A stretch of DNA of 64,000 nt, taken from the NCBI RefSeq assembly GCF_004295665.1, contig NZ_CP034759.1:2046001-2110000 (forward strand). Reading direction: 5' to 3'. The notes beneath the pieces were generated by a model that did no database searches, was not told where the DNA came from, and worked only from the letters and a program-made list of their open reading frames with translations. The stretch comes from Litorilituus sediminis. Lineage in GTDB: Bacteria > Pseudomonadota > Gammaproteobacteria > Enterobacterales > Alteromonadaceae. The first letter of the stretch is position 1. Every line of letters starts with the position of its first letter. The translations under genes and the position numbers were made by a program. Below, in pieces: positions 44,661 through 54,341 of this stretch.

Positions 44661-46586
44661 TTAGTTAAACTTAAAGTGCGACACTAACTCATTTAACTTT
44701 TGCGCTTTATCTTTTAATTCACTACAAGAAGCAGACGTTTGCTGAACAACCTCGCTACTCATTCTTGAGATATCGGCAACCGCTGTCACATGAGGATTAA
44801 TTTCACCCACCACATTTGATTGCTCGCCAGTGGCATTGGCTATTTGTAAATTCATATCATTCATTACGGCAATACTTTCAGAAATAGTGTGTAAATGATC
44901 GCCTGAGTGGCTAGATTCAGCTTCACTATTACTACTTAATTCATTACTTTGCTCTATCGCCCTAACCACTTCTTTGGTTTTATCTTGTAATGTCTCAATA
45001 ATTCTACGGATTTCTTCAGTTGAGTCATGGCTTCTTGAGGCAAGTGTTCTAACTTCATCAGCTACTACTGCAAAACCTCGCCCTTGCTCTCCTGCTCTCG
45101 CCGCTTCAATGGCAGCATTGAGGGCTAATAAATTCGTTTGTTCTGATACACCGCGAATTACCTCAACAACAGAATCAATTGAACTGGCATCTTCTGCCAG
45201 TTGTTTAATCATATCGCTGGTTGATGCTAGCTGACTCGTCATCGAACCAATACTGGCAATGGTTTTCTGTACCGATATATTACCTTGTTGTACCGTTTCA
45301 TCAGCTTGTTGTGCGCTTTGTGCAGCACTATTTGCGCTCGTGGCAATTTCTTCTGCGCTCATACCCATTTCATGAATAGCCGTAGCAATTTGTTCTGTCC
45401 GACTCACCTGCTCACTAATATCTTGCTCCATTTTTTTTGCTTGGCTATCAATATGTTCTATTGCTTGCAATAACTGCTGACTAGTCTCTGACACTTGCTG
45501 AAGTAACACACTTAAATGAGCAACAAAGTCATTATAACCACGCGCCATAGTACCAACTTCATCTTGACGACTATCGTCTAACCTTCGTGTAAGATCGCCG
45601 CCACCTTGGCCAATTTCCTGCAAAAGTTCAGCCAGATGACCAAACGGCGATACCAGCTTAGAAATTAATAAGGTACTGACCACAGCTGAAATCACAGCAA
45701 TAACGCTACCTATTAACAGTAGCGACCAGGTAGCTTGCTCTAATGCCCCTAGAATTTCTGCTTTAGGTACTTTAACCATAACGTACCAACCAATGTCTGC
45801 CAGATACTGACTTGCAGCCAGCATAGTAACGCCATCTAATTCAAACTCAGTCGCCGCAAAGTTGTTTTGTGCTAATAGGCTATCTGCTGACTCAATACCA
45901 ATACTGGTAAGAGATTTACCTATCATTGTCGTATCAGGGTGCAACTTAATGTGCCCTTTGCCATCCACTAAAAACGCTTTACCTTGCTCACCTAAACGAT
46001 ACTGACTAATGGTTTTTACCATATTATCTAGCGATAAACCTATGCCAACAGCAGCACTTGCTTTGCCATCAACTTTTAATAAATAGTTAATAAATAGCGT
46101 TGGTACATTGGTGCTTTCATCAATATCAAAGCTAAGCTCATAATCCTTACCTGAGCTGATAAAACGATAAAACCACTGATCTTTTTCATTTTCTTGAGAA
46201 ATTGTCTTTGTTAGCCCATCTTGGGTAAAGTAATAACCTGTATTGGCCGAAACAACAAAGGCAGTAATGCTATTGAATTCACGCTGAATTGTTTTAAGGT
46301 AGTCAATTAGTTTGTCATGCTGACTTTCTAGCTCACCATTATTAATAAACTCCTGCAAATAGACACTACTAGCCATAGTGTGTGACACAGTAATAGGTAA
46401 CAATAGTTGACTATCGATATTACTGCTAACCTCCCCTAAAACAGCAGGTAGTTCACGCTCATTAACCGCCTCAACAATAATGCTGCGACTAGAGCTTAAC
46501 GCGAAGGCACTGACAATGATAATAGAGAGCAGTACCGCAATGACTGTGGTTATAACAACCTTTTGACGAATATTTAATTTCAACAT
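44661..46586 (-). CDS. methyl-accepting chemotaxis protein with dCache sensor
   Basis: 641 residues. TM1 lies at about 10-30 ([21 protein letters not shown]), then a periplasmic double-Cache domain (about 40-270; [20 protein letters not shown] and [21 protein letters not shown] motifs). TM2 spans about 280-302, followed by HAMP and the signalling domain. Its hairpin tip is [35 protein letters not shown]. No C-terminal NWETF-type pentapeptide is seen. The dCache domain usually binds amino acids or organic acids. It converges on the solitary binding-protein gene, 20 bp apart. Confidence 0.93.
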   Translation of the reverse strand: MLKLNIRQKVVITTVIAVLLSIIIVSAFALSSSRSIIVEAVNERELPAVLGEVSSNIDSQLLLPITVSHTMASSVYLQEFINNGELESQHDKLIDYLKTIQREFNSITAFVVSANTGYYFTQDGLTKTISQENEKDQWFYRFISSGKDYELSFDIDESTNVPTLFINYLLKVDGKASAAVGIGLSLDNMVKTISQYRLGEQGKAFLVDGKGHIKLHPDTTMIGKSLTSIGIESADSLLAQNNFAATEFELDGVTMLAASQYLADIGWYVMVKVPKAEILGALEQATWSLLLIGSVIAVISAVVSTLLISKLVSPFGHLAELLQEIGQGGGDLTRRLDDSRQDEVGTMARGYNDFVAHLSVLLQQVSETSQQLLQAIEHIDSQAKKMEQDISEQVSRTEQIATAIHEMGMSAEEIATSANSAAQSAQQADETVQQGNISVQKTIASIGSMTSQLASTSDMIKQLAEDASSIDSVVEVIRGVSEQTNLLALNAAIEAARAGEQGRGFAVVADEVRTLASRSHDSTEEIRRIIETLQDKTKEVVRAIEQSNELSSNSEAESSHSGDHLHTISESIAVMNDMNLQIANATGEQSNVVGEINPHVTAVADISRMSSEVVQQTSASCSELKDKAQKLNELVSHFKFN

Positions 46587-46735
46587 GACTTATACACTTT
46601 TCAGTTTTTTATTGGCCGGAGTATATCGAGTAGTAAAATTCATTAGCCCTTATAACTATAGCCCGTCAGGATAAAATTGCAGAGTTAACCTATAAAAATT
46701 AAGTGGTTATATGCTAACAACTCAATTCAGCTGAC

Positions 46736-46772
46736 AAAAAAGCCCTGATAGCAGCAACTATCAGGGCTTTTT
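46736..46772. terminator. bidirectional intrinsic terminator
   Basis: AGCCCTGATAG (46741-46751) pairs with CTATCAGGGCT (46758-46768) around a 6-base loop, with five As before and Ts after. It lies between the 5' side of the chemotaxis gene and the 3' side of the DUF1338 gene, and probably ends the DUF1338 transcript on the minus strand. Confidence 0.8.
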
Positions 46773-46785
46773 CATGGATTTTGAT

Positions 46786-46841
46786 TAACCTCAGGTTTGC
46801 ATAAGAAATAGTGCCAAAGCTAACCAAATCAACAGGTGATA
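46786..46841. repeat. dispersed intergenic repeat, copy B
   Basis: Second copy of the repeat at 43459-43513, differing by point changes and two single-base indels. It lies 34 bp beyond the stop codon of the DUF1338 gene, the same relative position as copy A has to the DUF3545 gene. Confidence 0.65.
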
Positions 46842-46875
46842 GCTTTTCTGATTTCTAGGAAGCTGAGGTTGATTT

Positions 46876-47676
46876 CTAACTTGTAGCGTTAGTACTTTCA
46901 AAAATCTTATCAGCAGAAGCGGCAACAAAGCCGGTATATAATTCACCATTTGCTAATGGGTAACGCTTGGCAAATTCGTAGAAACAGCTTGGGATTTCCA
47001 TGCTTTTATCGCTAAATTCAACCAGTGCTTTATCTGCTAAGGTTGAAGATTGCTCTAATTTAACTTCTTCATTACCTTTCACTTCGCCGCCAGAAGTATT
47101 TAGCGCATAGCCAGCATCTTTAAGGGCACTATTAACAGCTAAAATGCAGTCATAGTTTTCTAAATGATTAATGCTTACCGTAAAATGATTGGCGCGATAG
47201 CCCCATGCTGCTAACCAAGCTGCGTATTCACTTTCTTCTAGTAATGTGTTGTAGTCAGTTGAGCTCACCTGCCAAGGCGTACCTGAGTATAAGAAATCTG
47301 CTCTATCTGAAATATCATCAGGTAACTGCGCCACTAGCTCAGTAATAATTTTTTGTATCTTTTCAGGGAACTCTTCAACTCGTAATTCACTAATAAATAC
47401 TTTTGGCATAGTGTCATCACTGTGCTCATAGTGTTTAGCGGTTAATTTTTTCGCTTCAAAATCATACTGACCACATTCGCTATAGCCTAATGCTAACAAA
47501 TGCTTAGCCAATTTATCTAACGCAACTTTTTCTAAGTTGAAGGTACGATAAGCGACATGATCATTAATAACATCACTGCCACTACCCAGCAATTGATGGA
47601 TACTCTTTGCCGAAGGAGTAACACTGATATACTGCTGCCAAATATTGTCGAATAATTCCATTACTTTCGCTGTCAT
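46876..47676 (-). CDS. DUF1338 family protein, 2-oxoadipate dioxygenase/decarboxylase-like
   Basis: 266 residues from the ATG at 47676, which has GAGAG upstream; the longest frame adds a hydrophobic, implausible N-terminus. Family blocks are DHVAYRTFNL (near 40), RANHFTVSINHL (near 165) and ELYTGFVAASADKIFESTN at the C-terminus. Conserved His and Glu in these blocks bind iron in the characterised relative HglS, which converts 2-oxoadipate to 2-hydroxyglutarate in lysine breakdown. Whether this shorter form has the same substrate is not evident; neighbours do not include lysine catabolism genes. Confidence 0.8.
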   Translation of the reverse strand: MTAKVMELFDNIWQQYISVTPSAKSIHQLLGSGSDVINDHVAYRTFNLEKVALDKLAKHLLALGYSECGQYDFEAKKLTAKHYEHSDDTMPKVFISELRVEEFPEKIQKIITELVAQLPDDISDRADFLYSGTPWQVSSTDYNTLLEESEYAAWLAAWGYRANHFTVSINHLENYDCILAVNSALKDAGYALNTSGGEVKGNEEVKLEQSSTLADKALVEFSDKSMEIPSCFYEFAKRYPLANGELYTGFVAASADKIFESTNATS

Positions 47677-47911
47677 AATTTTTCTCTCATTACAAATAAA
47701 TAATAAAAATGTGAATGAATAGCAATCAACAGTCAGTAAAATAACAAAGAATGGAAATTTTGACGACAGCAAATGCTATCCATCAAAATTTAGATTTGAT
47801 CGATACTTTTAAAGAAACAAGGACGAAGCCCTGCTTGCTTGATTGGGTTAGTGAAAAATAGTCTGCTTAAAGGCATAGCCTAAATTACTTACTCTAAAAT
47901 CTTTATGTTTA

Positions 47912-47978
47912 CTCAATCGCTATTGAGCAATACTAAATCGTCGCTATTTTAATCGCTATTGCTTTACCGTGCAATAGC
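47912..47978. other. two hairpins with a repeated TCGCTATT motif after cysQ
   Basis: In the 313-bp gap between the DUF1338 and cysQ genes, CTCAAT/ATTGAG (47912-47917 with 47922-47927) and GCTATTGC/GCAATAGC (47955-47962 with 47971-47978) form two hairpins. The octamer TCGCTATT occurs three times (47917, 47941, 47953). The second hairpin lies 12 bp after the cysQ stop on the minus strand and may end or stabilise that transcript, without a T-run. Nothing else was seen in this gap. Confidence 0.45.
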
Positions 47979-47989
47979 AAGCGCCCTAA

Positions 47990-48811
47990 TCAATAATGTT
48001 GCCTGTGTGCTTTAATGATTTTTTGCCAAGCAAAATCTCTTGCCCCTAAACTGATAAAGTCAGGATTAAGTAAGCTTTCCCTTTGGTTATAAGTTAGCGG
48101 ATTAAACTCACTATCTAATATATCACCGCCAGCTTGCTCTAAAATACATTGACTTGCGCCAGTATCCCACTCACCGGTAACGCCAATACGTAAATAACAA
48201 TCTGCGCCGCCTTCTGCTATTAAGCAATTTTTTAGCGAACAACTGCCCAAAGCAATATAGTCATAATTAAAATCATCACTTAAATACTGGCCCATTAACT
48301 CAAGCTGTTGACGACGACTTATCGCCACTTTAATACGTCTATTTTCCTGATAATCAGCCACTGCAATTTTATGACTTCCTTGGCAATTATCTTTAAAAGA
48401 GCCTAAGTGTTTTTGTCCATAATAGGTAAGACGGTGATCAGGGGCATGGATAACGCCAATGCTTGGCCAGCCATTTTCAACCAGAGCAATATTCACAGCA
48501 AAATCACCACTACCTATGATAAATTCGCCCGTGCCATCAATAGGGTCAAGCAACCAATAACGCTGCCACTTACCACGCTGCTCAAGCGGCAGCGCACCAA
48601 CCTCTTCAGAAATAATCGGGATATCTGGCGTGAGCGTTTTAAGCTGATCCATTAAAATATCATTCGCGGCAAGATCTGCTGAAGTGACCGGACTTTCATC
48701 TGCTTTCGTTTCGGCGGTAAAGTTACCTTGGCGATAATATTTCATTACCTCAGCGCCGGCTTTTTTGGCGCTTTGTAATGCTATGTCTAATAACTTTTCA
48801 TCACTCATCAT
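47990..48811 (-). CDS. cysQ: 3'(2'),5'-bisphosphate nucleotidase CysQ
   Basis: Hydrolyses 3'-phosphoadenosine 5'-phosphate from sulfate assimilation. It is an inositol-phosphatase-fold enzyme with metal sites in ISEEVGALP (near 67-75) and WLLDPIDGTGEFI (near 85-97), and a C-terminal GVTGEWDTGASQCIL block with the third metal Asp. The length of 273 compares with 246 in E. coli. It overlaps no gene, but starts 3 bp after the nudE stop, so they are co-transcribed. Either of two adjacent ATGs may be the start. Confidence 0.92.
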   Translation of the reverse strand: MMSDEKLLDIALQSAKKAGAEVMKYYRQGNFTAETKADESPVTSADLAANDILMDQLKTLTPDIPIISEEVGALPLEQRGKWQRYWLLDPIDGTGEFIIGSGDFAVNIALVENGWPSIGVIHAPDHRLTYYGQKHLGSFKDNCQGSHKIAVADYQENRRIKVAISRRQQLELMGQYLSDDFNYDYIALGSCSLKNCLIAEGGADCYLRIGVTGEWDTGASQCILEQAGGDILDSEFNPLTYNQRESLLNPDFISLGARDFAWQKIIKAHRQHY

Positions 48812-48814
48812 TAG

Positions 48815-49366
48815 CTACCCTCTCAGTAGATCCAATACTAGCATTAGTGCAGCAATACTGCGTGCTTCATTGAAATCTTCTTGTTGTAATAAGCGCTTGT
48901 AATCGGCTAACGGCCACGAAACCAATTCAAGCGGCTCTGGCTCATCACCCGGCAATGACGCTTTAAATAAGTCTTGCGCTAAAAATATATCCATTTTGGC
49001 ATTAAAAAATGCCGGCGCCATCATTACTTGGCTAATTTTGGTCAGCTTTTGGCTGCCATAATGAATTTCTTCTTTAAGCTCTCTATTGGCTGCTTGCTCT
49101 GCTTGCTCACCTTCATCAATAAGCCCTTTAGGAAAGCCTAATTGATAATTATGTGTTCCGGCGCAATATTCTCGCACTAACAACAAAGTATCGTTATCAA
49201 GCATAGGTACTATCATTACAGCACCTCTACCACTACCTTTCATGCGTTCATATTGCCTTTGCTCGCCATTGCTAAAGGTGAGATCTAACTGCTCAATGGC
49301 AAATAGTCGGCTCGAGGCCACTTGCTTTGTCTGTCTGATTATAGGAAGTTGGTTTTTATTACTCAT
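48815..49366 (-). CDS. nudE: ADP-compounds Nudix hydrolase NudE
   Basis: 183 residues. The Nudix box is GLIDEGEQAEQAANRELKEE (near 85-104), giving the catalytic GX5EX7REUXEE pattern. SSRLFAIEQLDLTFSNGEQRQYERM and MMAPAFFNAKMDIFLAQDL flank it, as in NudE. It cleaves NADH, ADP-ribose and similar ADP compounds. The longest frame has eleven more residues; the ATG at 49366 gives MSNKNQLPIIRQTKQV, closest to E. coli NudE, but neither start has a clear Shine-Dalgarno. Divergent from yrfG. Confidence 0.9.
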   Translation of the reverse strand: MSNKNQLPIIRQTKQVASSRLFAIEQLDLTFSNGEQRQYERMKGSGRGAVMIVPMLDNDTLLLVREYCAGTHNYQLGFPKGLIDEGEQAEQAANRELKEEIHYGSQKLTKISQVMMAPAFFNAKMDIFLAQDLFKASLPGDEPEPLELVSWPLADYKRLLQQEDFNEARSIAALMLVLDLLRG

Positions 49367-49447
49367 TTCGCCGACAACATTTAGCTTCATACTCATCATG
49401 ATATATCGCTATAATGACACGATATTCAACCATATTGGAACCGCTAA

Positions 49448-50116
49448 ATGTTTAATTGGTCAGAAATTTCTACTGTGTTAATTGATATGGATGGCACCAT
49501 ATTAGACTTACACTTTGACAACCACTTTTGGCATGAACACTTACCACTTCGCTATAGCGAAAAAATGTCAATTAGTTTGGCGCAAGCTAAAGAAGAACTA
49601 TTGCAAAATTATCAAGAGGTTGCCGGTACTATCGAATGGTATTGTTTAGATTATTGGCAAGCACAAACTAAACTGCCAATCACCACCTTAAAGCGAGAAA
49701 TACAACATCTTATTCAACTGAGAGATGATGCTCATGCCTTTTTAACCGCATTAAAAAAAGCCGGTAAAGATGTGGTTTTAGTTACTAATGCTCATCCCGA
49801 TGCCTTATCTTTAAAGGTAGAAAGAACCCAGTTAGATCAGTATTTTGACACACTATATTCAACCCATGAGTTTGGCGTTAGCAAAGAGTCGCAAAAGCTA
49901 TGGCAACAACTACAAGCCAAACACGGCTTTGACAATAACAGCACCTTATTTATTGATGATAGCATCAACATTTTAAAGTCTGCACAAAGGTTTGGTATTA
50001 AGCATTTACTTGCCGTTGCCAACCCTGATAGCAAAAAAGCCGTCAATGTGATTGACGACTTCCCCGCTATTACAGACTTTAATTGTTTAGTTGCTGATAT
50101 TTTGCAAAATAGTTAA
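49448..50116 (+). CDS. yrfG: GMP/IMP nucleotidase YrfG
   Basis: A 222-residue HAD-superfamily phosphatase. Motif I is LIDMDGTILDLHFDNHFW (nucleophile Asp14), motif II LVTNAHPD (near 115), motif III Lys near SKESQK, and motif IV LFIDDSINIL (near 175). The FDNHFWHEHLP stretch after motif I is typical of YrfG. It dephosphorylates purine 5'-nucleotides. It converges on gspN with 34 bp between; a short CCTTC/GAAGG hairpin (50119-50134) lies there. Confidence 0.9.
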   Translation: MFNWSEISTVLIDMDGTILDLHFDNHFWHEHLPLRYSEKMSISLAQAKEELLQNYQEVAGTIEWYCLDYWQAQTKLPITTLKREIQHLIQLRDDAHAFLTALKKAGKDVVLVTNAHPDALSLKVERTQLDQYFDTLYSTHEFGVSKESQKLWQQLQAKHGFDNNSTLFIDDSINILKSAQRFGIKHLLAVANPDSKKAVNVIDDFPAITDFNCLVADILQNS

Positions 50117-50150
50117 TACCTTCAACAATGAAGGCTTATATCTAGAGCGA

Positions 50151-50903
50151 TTAAATATTAATACGATAACGACCTTGATTATCAGCTTTGCCTAAGAAAG
50201 GTAAGGCTGATTTAAGCTGCTCTGGAAATTTAGCGCCAGGTTTTAGGTGTCCTTGACCTGAAATTTTTCCTTTATCACGAATATAGGCGCTAAAGGTTAA
50301 ACCTAAATCATTTTTCGGCTCTAAATTAACCGCGATAGCGCCTTGTTCACAGCCAATATCTGCAGCTAATTTACCTAGTTTAATGTTTTGCTCAAGCGCG
50401 ATAACGCCTGCCCTTAACCAATTTAGCTGACCACTTGCTTGTGTGCATTGCATACTATCACCTAAGCTAATAGCTAACGCAGCTAATTGCATCTCAACAT
50501 TACCTTTTGCTGTAACCGGCAAAGGTAGAGCAATTTGCTGAGCAATAGTATTAGCAGGTATCAATACATCGACATCATTAAGCATAAGCTCACTAGTTGA
50601 AGCAGTTAAAGTAAGTTTTCCTTCAGGCCCCGGCAACATAGCATCACCAAAAGTTAAATCCACTTGAGGTGATAAAGTAAATAGCGACCAAAAACTTAAG
50701 CTGCTGTTAACTTTTTGAATTTGAGTATTGGTTATTACAACTTGCTCAATATTTGTTTGCCAGATGGTTCCTGAAACACCATAAATGCCAACGTTTTTCG
50801 GTAGCGTTAACTTGCTCACCACAAATTGAGCCGGCAATGTTGCTAGCACAAACACTAAATAAGCTACTAGGAATATGCCTGTATAGGCAAAATACTTCTT
50901 CAT
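50151..50903 (-). CDS. gspN: type II secretion protein GspN
   Basis: A 250-residue accessory protein of the type II secretion system. A single N-terminal membrane segment (about 5-24, YTGIFLVAYLVFVLATLPAQF) precedes a beta-rich periplasmic domain. The PKNVGIYGVSGTIWQ block near 35-50 marks this family. GspN is dispensable in several species. It is the last gene of gspCDEFGHIJKLMN, 23 bp after gspM. Confidence 0.9.
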   Translation of the reverse strand: MKKYFAYTGIFLVAYLVFVLATLPAQFVVSKLTLPKNVGIYGVSGTIWQTNIEQVVITNTQIQKVNSSLSFWSLFTLSPQVDLTFGDAMLPGPEGKLTLTASTSELMLNDVDVLIPANTIAQQIALPLPVTAKGNVEMQLAALAISLGDSMQCTQASGQLNWLRAGVIALEQNIKLGKLAADIGCEQGAIAVNLEPKNDLGLTFSAYIRDKGKISGQGHLKPGAKFPEQLKSALPFLGKADNQGRYRINI

Positions 50904-50926
50904 AAATTTCTCTTAAAATTGCTCGA

Positions 50927-51397
50927 TTAGCGTCTGGCTAGTTGTAGGCGGCGAACTTTCACTTCTCCAGCGTTATCGCCTTTGGTTAAATCTATCGCTT
51001 TAACTTGCAAACCCTCATTATTAGCAAGATGCTCAAGCCAAAATAATAACTGGGTAAATGGCGCGCTATCTATCCATACTTGTAACGTATCGCCTTGAGG
51101 TTGCATACGCGTAATGGTTAACTGATGAGCATTAGCGCTACGGTTAATGATGCTAGACAAACTGCCCTTACGATTATCTGAGCCAGTTGTTTTTTTAGCG
51201 CGCTGGTAATGCGCCGTGTTATCTTGAACCCAAGTCAACAACTCTTGCTGCCTTTGTAACTTGCTAGTGCTGGTTTTAAACCCTGAATTCATCGGTTGCC
51301 AGATAAGGCTATAGATAATAAATACAGCAATAGCGACAGCCATCACGGCTACTAGTCTTTGCTCTCTAATATTTAATTGTTGCCACCAAGCTTTCAT
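50927..51397 (-). CDS. gspM: type II secretion protein GspM
   Basis: A 156-residue inner-membrane protein: short cytoplasmic N-terminus, one membrane helix (about 16-36, LVAVMAVAIAVFIIYSLIW) and a small periplasmic ferredoxin-like domain (NRSANAHQLTITRMQPQGD, TQLLFWLEHLANNEGLQV). Partner of GspL in the inner-membrane platform. The start codon overlaps the gspL stop by one base, indicating coupled translation. Confidence 0.92.
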   Translation of the reverse strand: MKAWWQQLNIREQRLVAVMAVAIAVFIIYSLIWQPMNSGFKTSTSKLQRQQELLTWVQDNTAHYQRAKKTTGSDNRKGSLSSIINRSANAHQLTITRMQPQGDTLQVWIDSAPFTQLLFWLEHLANNEGLQVKAIDLTKGDNAGEVKVRRLQLARR

Positions 51398-52689
51398 TAT
51401 TTATCACCTCGAGTCTTGTTGGCTAAATTAACCTGACCTTGTCGACCACGCTTCTGCCCTGAGCCAGCCTTATTTACAATACTAAATGAGCCTGTTACCT
51501 GCTGCCCTTGGTTATTCTGTGCACCTTGTTTTACCGTCAACCCGGTATTTTCCAAAGCACGTTGAAACTGTTCAAAGTGCTGGTAGCTCGAAGCCATTGC
51601 CTGAATACGTAATTCTTGACGCTTACCGTCAAACTTCAATGAGCTTGGCTTTAACGATGGCACCTTGCTAAAAGCAGGCTGCACTTTGGCAAGGAGTGCT
51701 AAGAAGCCTTCACTATCACTAGTGCTACCAAGCTGGGCGAGTTTTTGGTTAAGTTGCGATTTAATTGTTGCTACGCGTACCCGTTTAGTCTCAGGGAAAG
51801 CTTTTTTATAGGTATCAACAATCTCTTGCTCCACCTGTGCCAATTGAGCGTTCACTTGCCACAGTTGAGCACCTTTATAAGCAAAGGTTAACAACAAAGC
51901 AAAGGCAGCAAAGCTTGCCACTAGCAACCAATTTTTAATCGCAACACCATGCTGACTTTTTACTTTGAATTCACCTTGAAGTAAGTTAAAGCTCACTTTC
52001 TTACTCTGTTTTGCCATTAATGCTAAAGGCAATTCTTCAGGCATAACATGTAAGTTAAGATTATCATCACAAGGTAAGGCTGAATAAGCATCGATAGCTA
52101 TCGCATCTTCATCATTTGCTAAAGCTTGGCACTGCATTTGCCAAGTTATGGCATCTAAGGTAAAGCCTGACCACTCTCCTTGCCTAACAACCACAGGTGA
52201 TAAGTTATGCTCGGCTAAAGCAATAGCACTCCAGCCTTGCTCAGCTATGGGCATTAATAACACTTCCGGTACTATGCTGACCGCCTTAATGCCAGCATCA
52301 GCAAGCCAAGATTGCCACAACTGCATTTGCGCCCGTTCTACAATGGCGGTAAAACAGTTATGACCTTGTTCATCAGTGCCCACATCATGAAACGCGAAAA
52401 ACAACTGTTCTACATCTTGTGCTAAATCATCTTCTAGCATATAAGGAACAGCTTGCTTGACTGCACGGCTTGATTTGCCTGGAACGGTTAAACTTTTCAG
52501 TAAAACATCGCTACTTGGCACGATAACTTTGACTTGTCGTTGTTGTGCTTTTTCGGTTAGCTCACTAAGCTTTTGCGCATGGCTAAGCTCTCCGCTGGCA
52601 ATTATCTCTTGCTCAGCAGTGGAATAAACTAACCACTGAATCGCCTCTTGTGCTTGACTACCAAGGCGAATAAATAAAGTTTCTGCCAC
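51397..52689 (-). CDS. gspL: type II secretion protein GspL
   Basis: 430 residues. An actin-like cytoplasmic domain (about 1-240; VPGKSSRAVKQAVPYMLEDDLAQDVEQLFFA) binds the GspE ATPase. One membrane helix follows at about 250-270 (NWLLVASFAAFALLLTFAY), then a periplasmic ferredoxin-like domain. It joins the ATPase to the platform with GspM. Start and stop each overlap the neighbour by one base. Confidence 0.92.
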   Translation of the reverse strand: MAETLFIRLGSQAQEAIQWLVYSTAEQEIIASGELSHAQKLSELTEKAQQRQVKVIVPSSDVLLKSLTVPGKSSRAVKQAVPYMLEDDLAQDVEQLFFAFHDVGTDEQGHNCFTAIVERAQMQLWQSWLADAGIKAVSIVPEVLLMPIAEQGWSAIALAEHNLSPVVVRQGEWSGFTLDAITWQMQCQALANDEDAIAIDAYSALPCDDNLNLHVMPEELPLALMAKQSKKVSFNLLQGEFKVKSQHGVAIKNWLLVASFAAFALLLTFAYKGAQLWQVNAQLAQVEQEIVDTYKKAFPETKRVRVATIKSQLNQKLAQLGSTSDSEGFLALLAKVQPAFSKVPSLKPSSLKFDGKRQELRIQAMASSYQHFEQFQRALENTGLTVKQGAQNNQGQQVTGSFSIVNKAGSGQKRGRQGQVNLANKTRGDK

Positions 52690-53693
52690 TAGTTACGTCC
52701 TATAGTACGACTAATTATATGAATTTGCTGATCTTCAGCCACTTGCATCACTGAATTTAAAGTGAAGTAGCTGTTATTAAAGCTTGTCGTTGCTGTTAGT
52801 TTAAAGTATTCACTATCGACAACAAACAGCTTTTTTTGCTCTTCTTCTAATTGGATTTTACTCATCTCAGGTGAGTTAAGAAAATCTTCTATTTTCTCAA
52901 AGCCTTCTTCTTCGCGTGCAGCAAGGATTTCTTGTGCTTCATCTAATCCTGAATCTAGCAATGCTTGTAATAACTCAGGCTTTTCTGCATCTAAGGTATT
53001 AATATTGATTAATAACTGGTTGTTCTGCTCTAACACGCACACATAAGGCTTTAACGCTAATATCACTTGCGGAGTAAAATGCTCAATCAGGCGCAATTCA
53101 CTTACGCTTGATAAATAATTATTTGCCGCAAAATAAGGAAACTCTTTTGAGGCATAATCATCATCTTCTGCGCCACCAGTACCAGTAATAAAACCATCTG
53201 GATCTAACCAATCAGTTAGTGCATCAGCCATAGACTCAGCCTCAAAAGAGCCGATCCCTTCAACATTGAGTGACTCAATTAGCTTTTCAAAGGCTGCTCG
53301 TGCCGCAGGTTTTCTATTACCTGTGCCACTGCCAGAGTCTTGTGATCTATCTATGGCTAAGGCGTTTAAATTAAAGCAACTTTGCAAGTCAGTTATCACA
53401 CCGGTTATTTCACCATACTCTACCGGATAAGTGGTTTCTTCCTGCGCCCAAATTTGACTTAAGTGAGTCACATCTGGCTCATCTTTAAATGAGGTTATTA
53501 GCACTCGCTTGGTAAATTCTTCCGCCCCTTTGGCATACCAGTAGGCTTGCTGGTTAAAGCTAGCGTTAACACTACGCTGCATTTGCATTTGTAAACGTGT
53601 GGTCATTTGCGCGGCAATAATTGCGGCTAAAGCCACAATCAACATAACCGTTATTAAAGCAACGCCGCGCGGCTTTTGGCTAACCCTCGTCAT
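52689..53693 (-). CDS. gspK: type II secretion minor pseudopilin GspK
   Basis: 334 residues. A prepilin-like N-terminus KPRGVALITVMLIVALAAII lacks the usual Glu at position +5, as is normal for GspK, which caps the pseudopilus tip. A large globular domain follows (SAM-like helices; DWLDPDGFITGTGGAEDDDY, ININTLDAEKPELLQALL). The longest frame starts at 53717; the ATG at 53693, with GGGG seven bases upstream, gives MTRVSQKPRGVALI and overlaps the gspJ end by 14 bp. Confidence 0.93.
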   Translation of the reverse strand: MTRVSQKPRGVALITVMLIVALAAIIAAQMTTRLQMQMQRSVNASFNQQAYWYAKGAEEFTKRVLITSFKDEPDVTHLSQIWAQEETTYPVEYGEITGVITDLQSCFNLNALAIDRSQDSGSGTGNRKPAARAAFEKLIESLNVEGIGSFEAESMADALTDWLDPDGFITGTGGAEDDDYASKEFPYFAANNYLSSVSELRLIEHFTPQVILALKPYVCVLEQNNQLLININTLDAEKPELLQALLDSGLDEAQEILAAREEEGFEKIEDFLNSPEMSKIQLEEEQKKLFVVDSEYFKLTATTSFNNSYFTLNSVMQVAEDQQIHIISRTIGRN

Positions 53694-54339
53694 TGTCAGC
53701 CCCACTACCGAGATCACCTGCGACTAAAAACTGGCGACGAATAATACCAAAGTCTTGGCTGTCCACTTCTATGGCAATAGCTAAAGGTAAGCTAGGCTTA
53801 GGCCAAGTATCTTGCCACTTTTTGCCATCATAATACTGAAAGCTAATTTTATTTACCTGCTTAAGTAGCGGTCTAACTTTCGGCTCTTGCCCTACTACCG
53901 CATCAACAAAGTTATAATGAAGGCGCTCAAGTACCTCATCGTTCACTCTATAGGCCACCGCCTGCATTTCACTGCGAGGCAATAGCCAGCCAGGGTTAGT
54001 CCAACCATGGCGAACAAATAATAGCGCCTGTTCATTATCAATAAAGCTTTCTTCTGAGCTTTGTAAAAACTTATTCTGCGCCGCTTCACCATTAATGCGC
54101 ATAGTACGACGGGCAATTTGGCTTAAATCTCGCTCGATAATCAAAAATGCACGTTGTAATTCGTTATGGCGTTCTGAGCGTAACTTTGAATTTTCATCGC
54201 CACGCAGCACAGTATCAAAAATGGTAAAGCTGGCTAAGCTAACAACGGAAAAAATAGCAATAGCGATCAACACTTCTAACAGCGTAAAACCTGATAATAA
54301 CTTTAACTGTTGCCTACTTGGCTGCTTGATAATAGTCAT
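53680..54339 (-). CDS. gspJ: type II secretion minor pseudopilin GspJ
   Basis: 219 residues with a type IV prepilin leader cleaved at SGFTLLEVLIAIAIFSVVSL (Glu at +5 present). The globular part has LRSERHNELQRAFLIIERDLSQI, characteristic of GspJ. It forms the pseudopilus tip complex with GspI and GspK. It begins 2 bp after gspI. Confidence 0.94.
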   Translation of the reverse strand: MTIIKQPSRQQLKLLSGFTLLEVLIAIAIFSVVSLASFTIFDTVLRGDENSKLRSERHNELQRAFLIIERDLSQIARRTMRINGEAAQNKFLQSSEESFIDNEQALLFVRHGWTNPGWLLPRSEMQAVAYRVNDEVLERLHYNFVDAVVGQEPKVRPLLKQVNKISFQYYDGKKWQDTWPKPSLPLAIAIEVDSQDFGIIRRQFLVAGDLGSGADNDEG

Positions 54340-54341
54340 AA

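Noticed and set aside
47917..47960. Three TCGCTATT copies as a CRISPR-like or iteron array
   Set aside because: Units are only 8 bp with uneven spacing (24 and 12 bp) and there are no spacers or nearby cas or replication genes.
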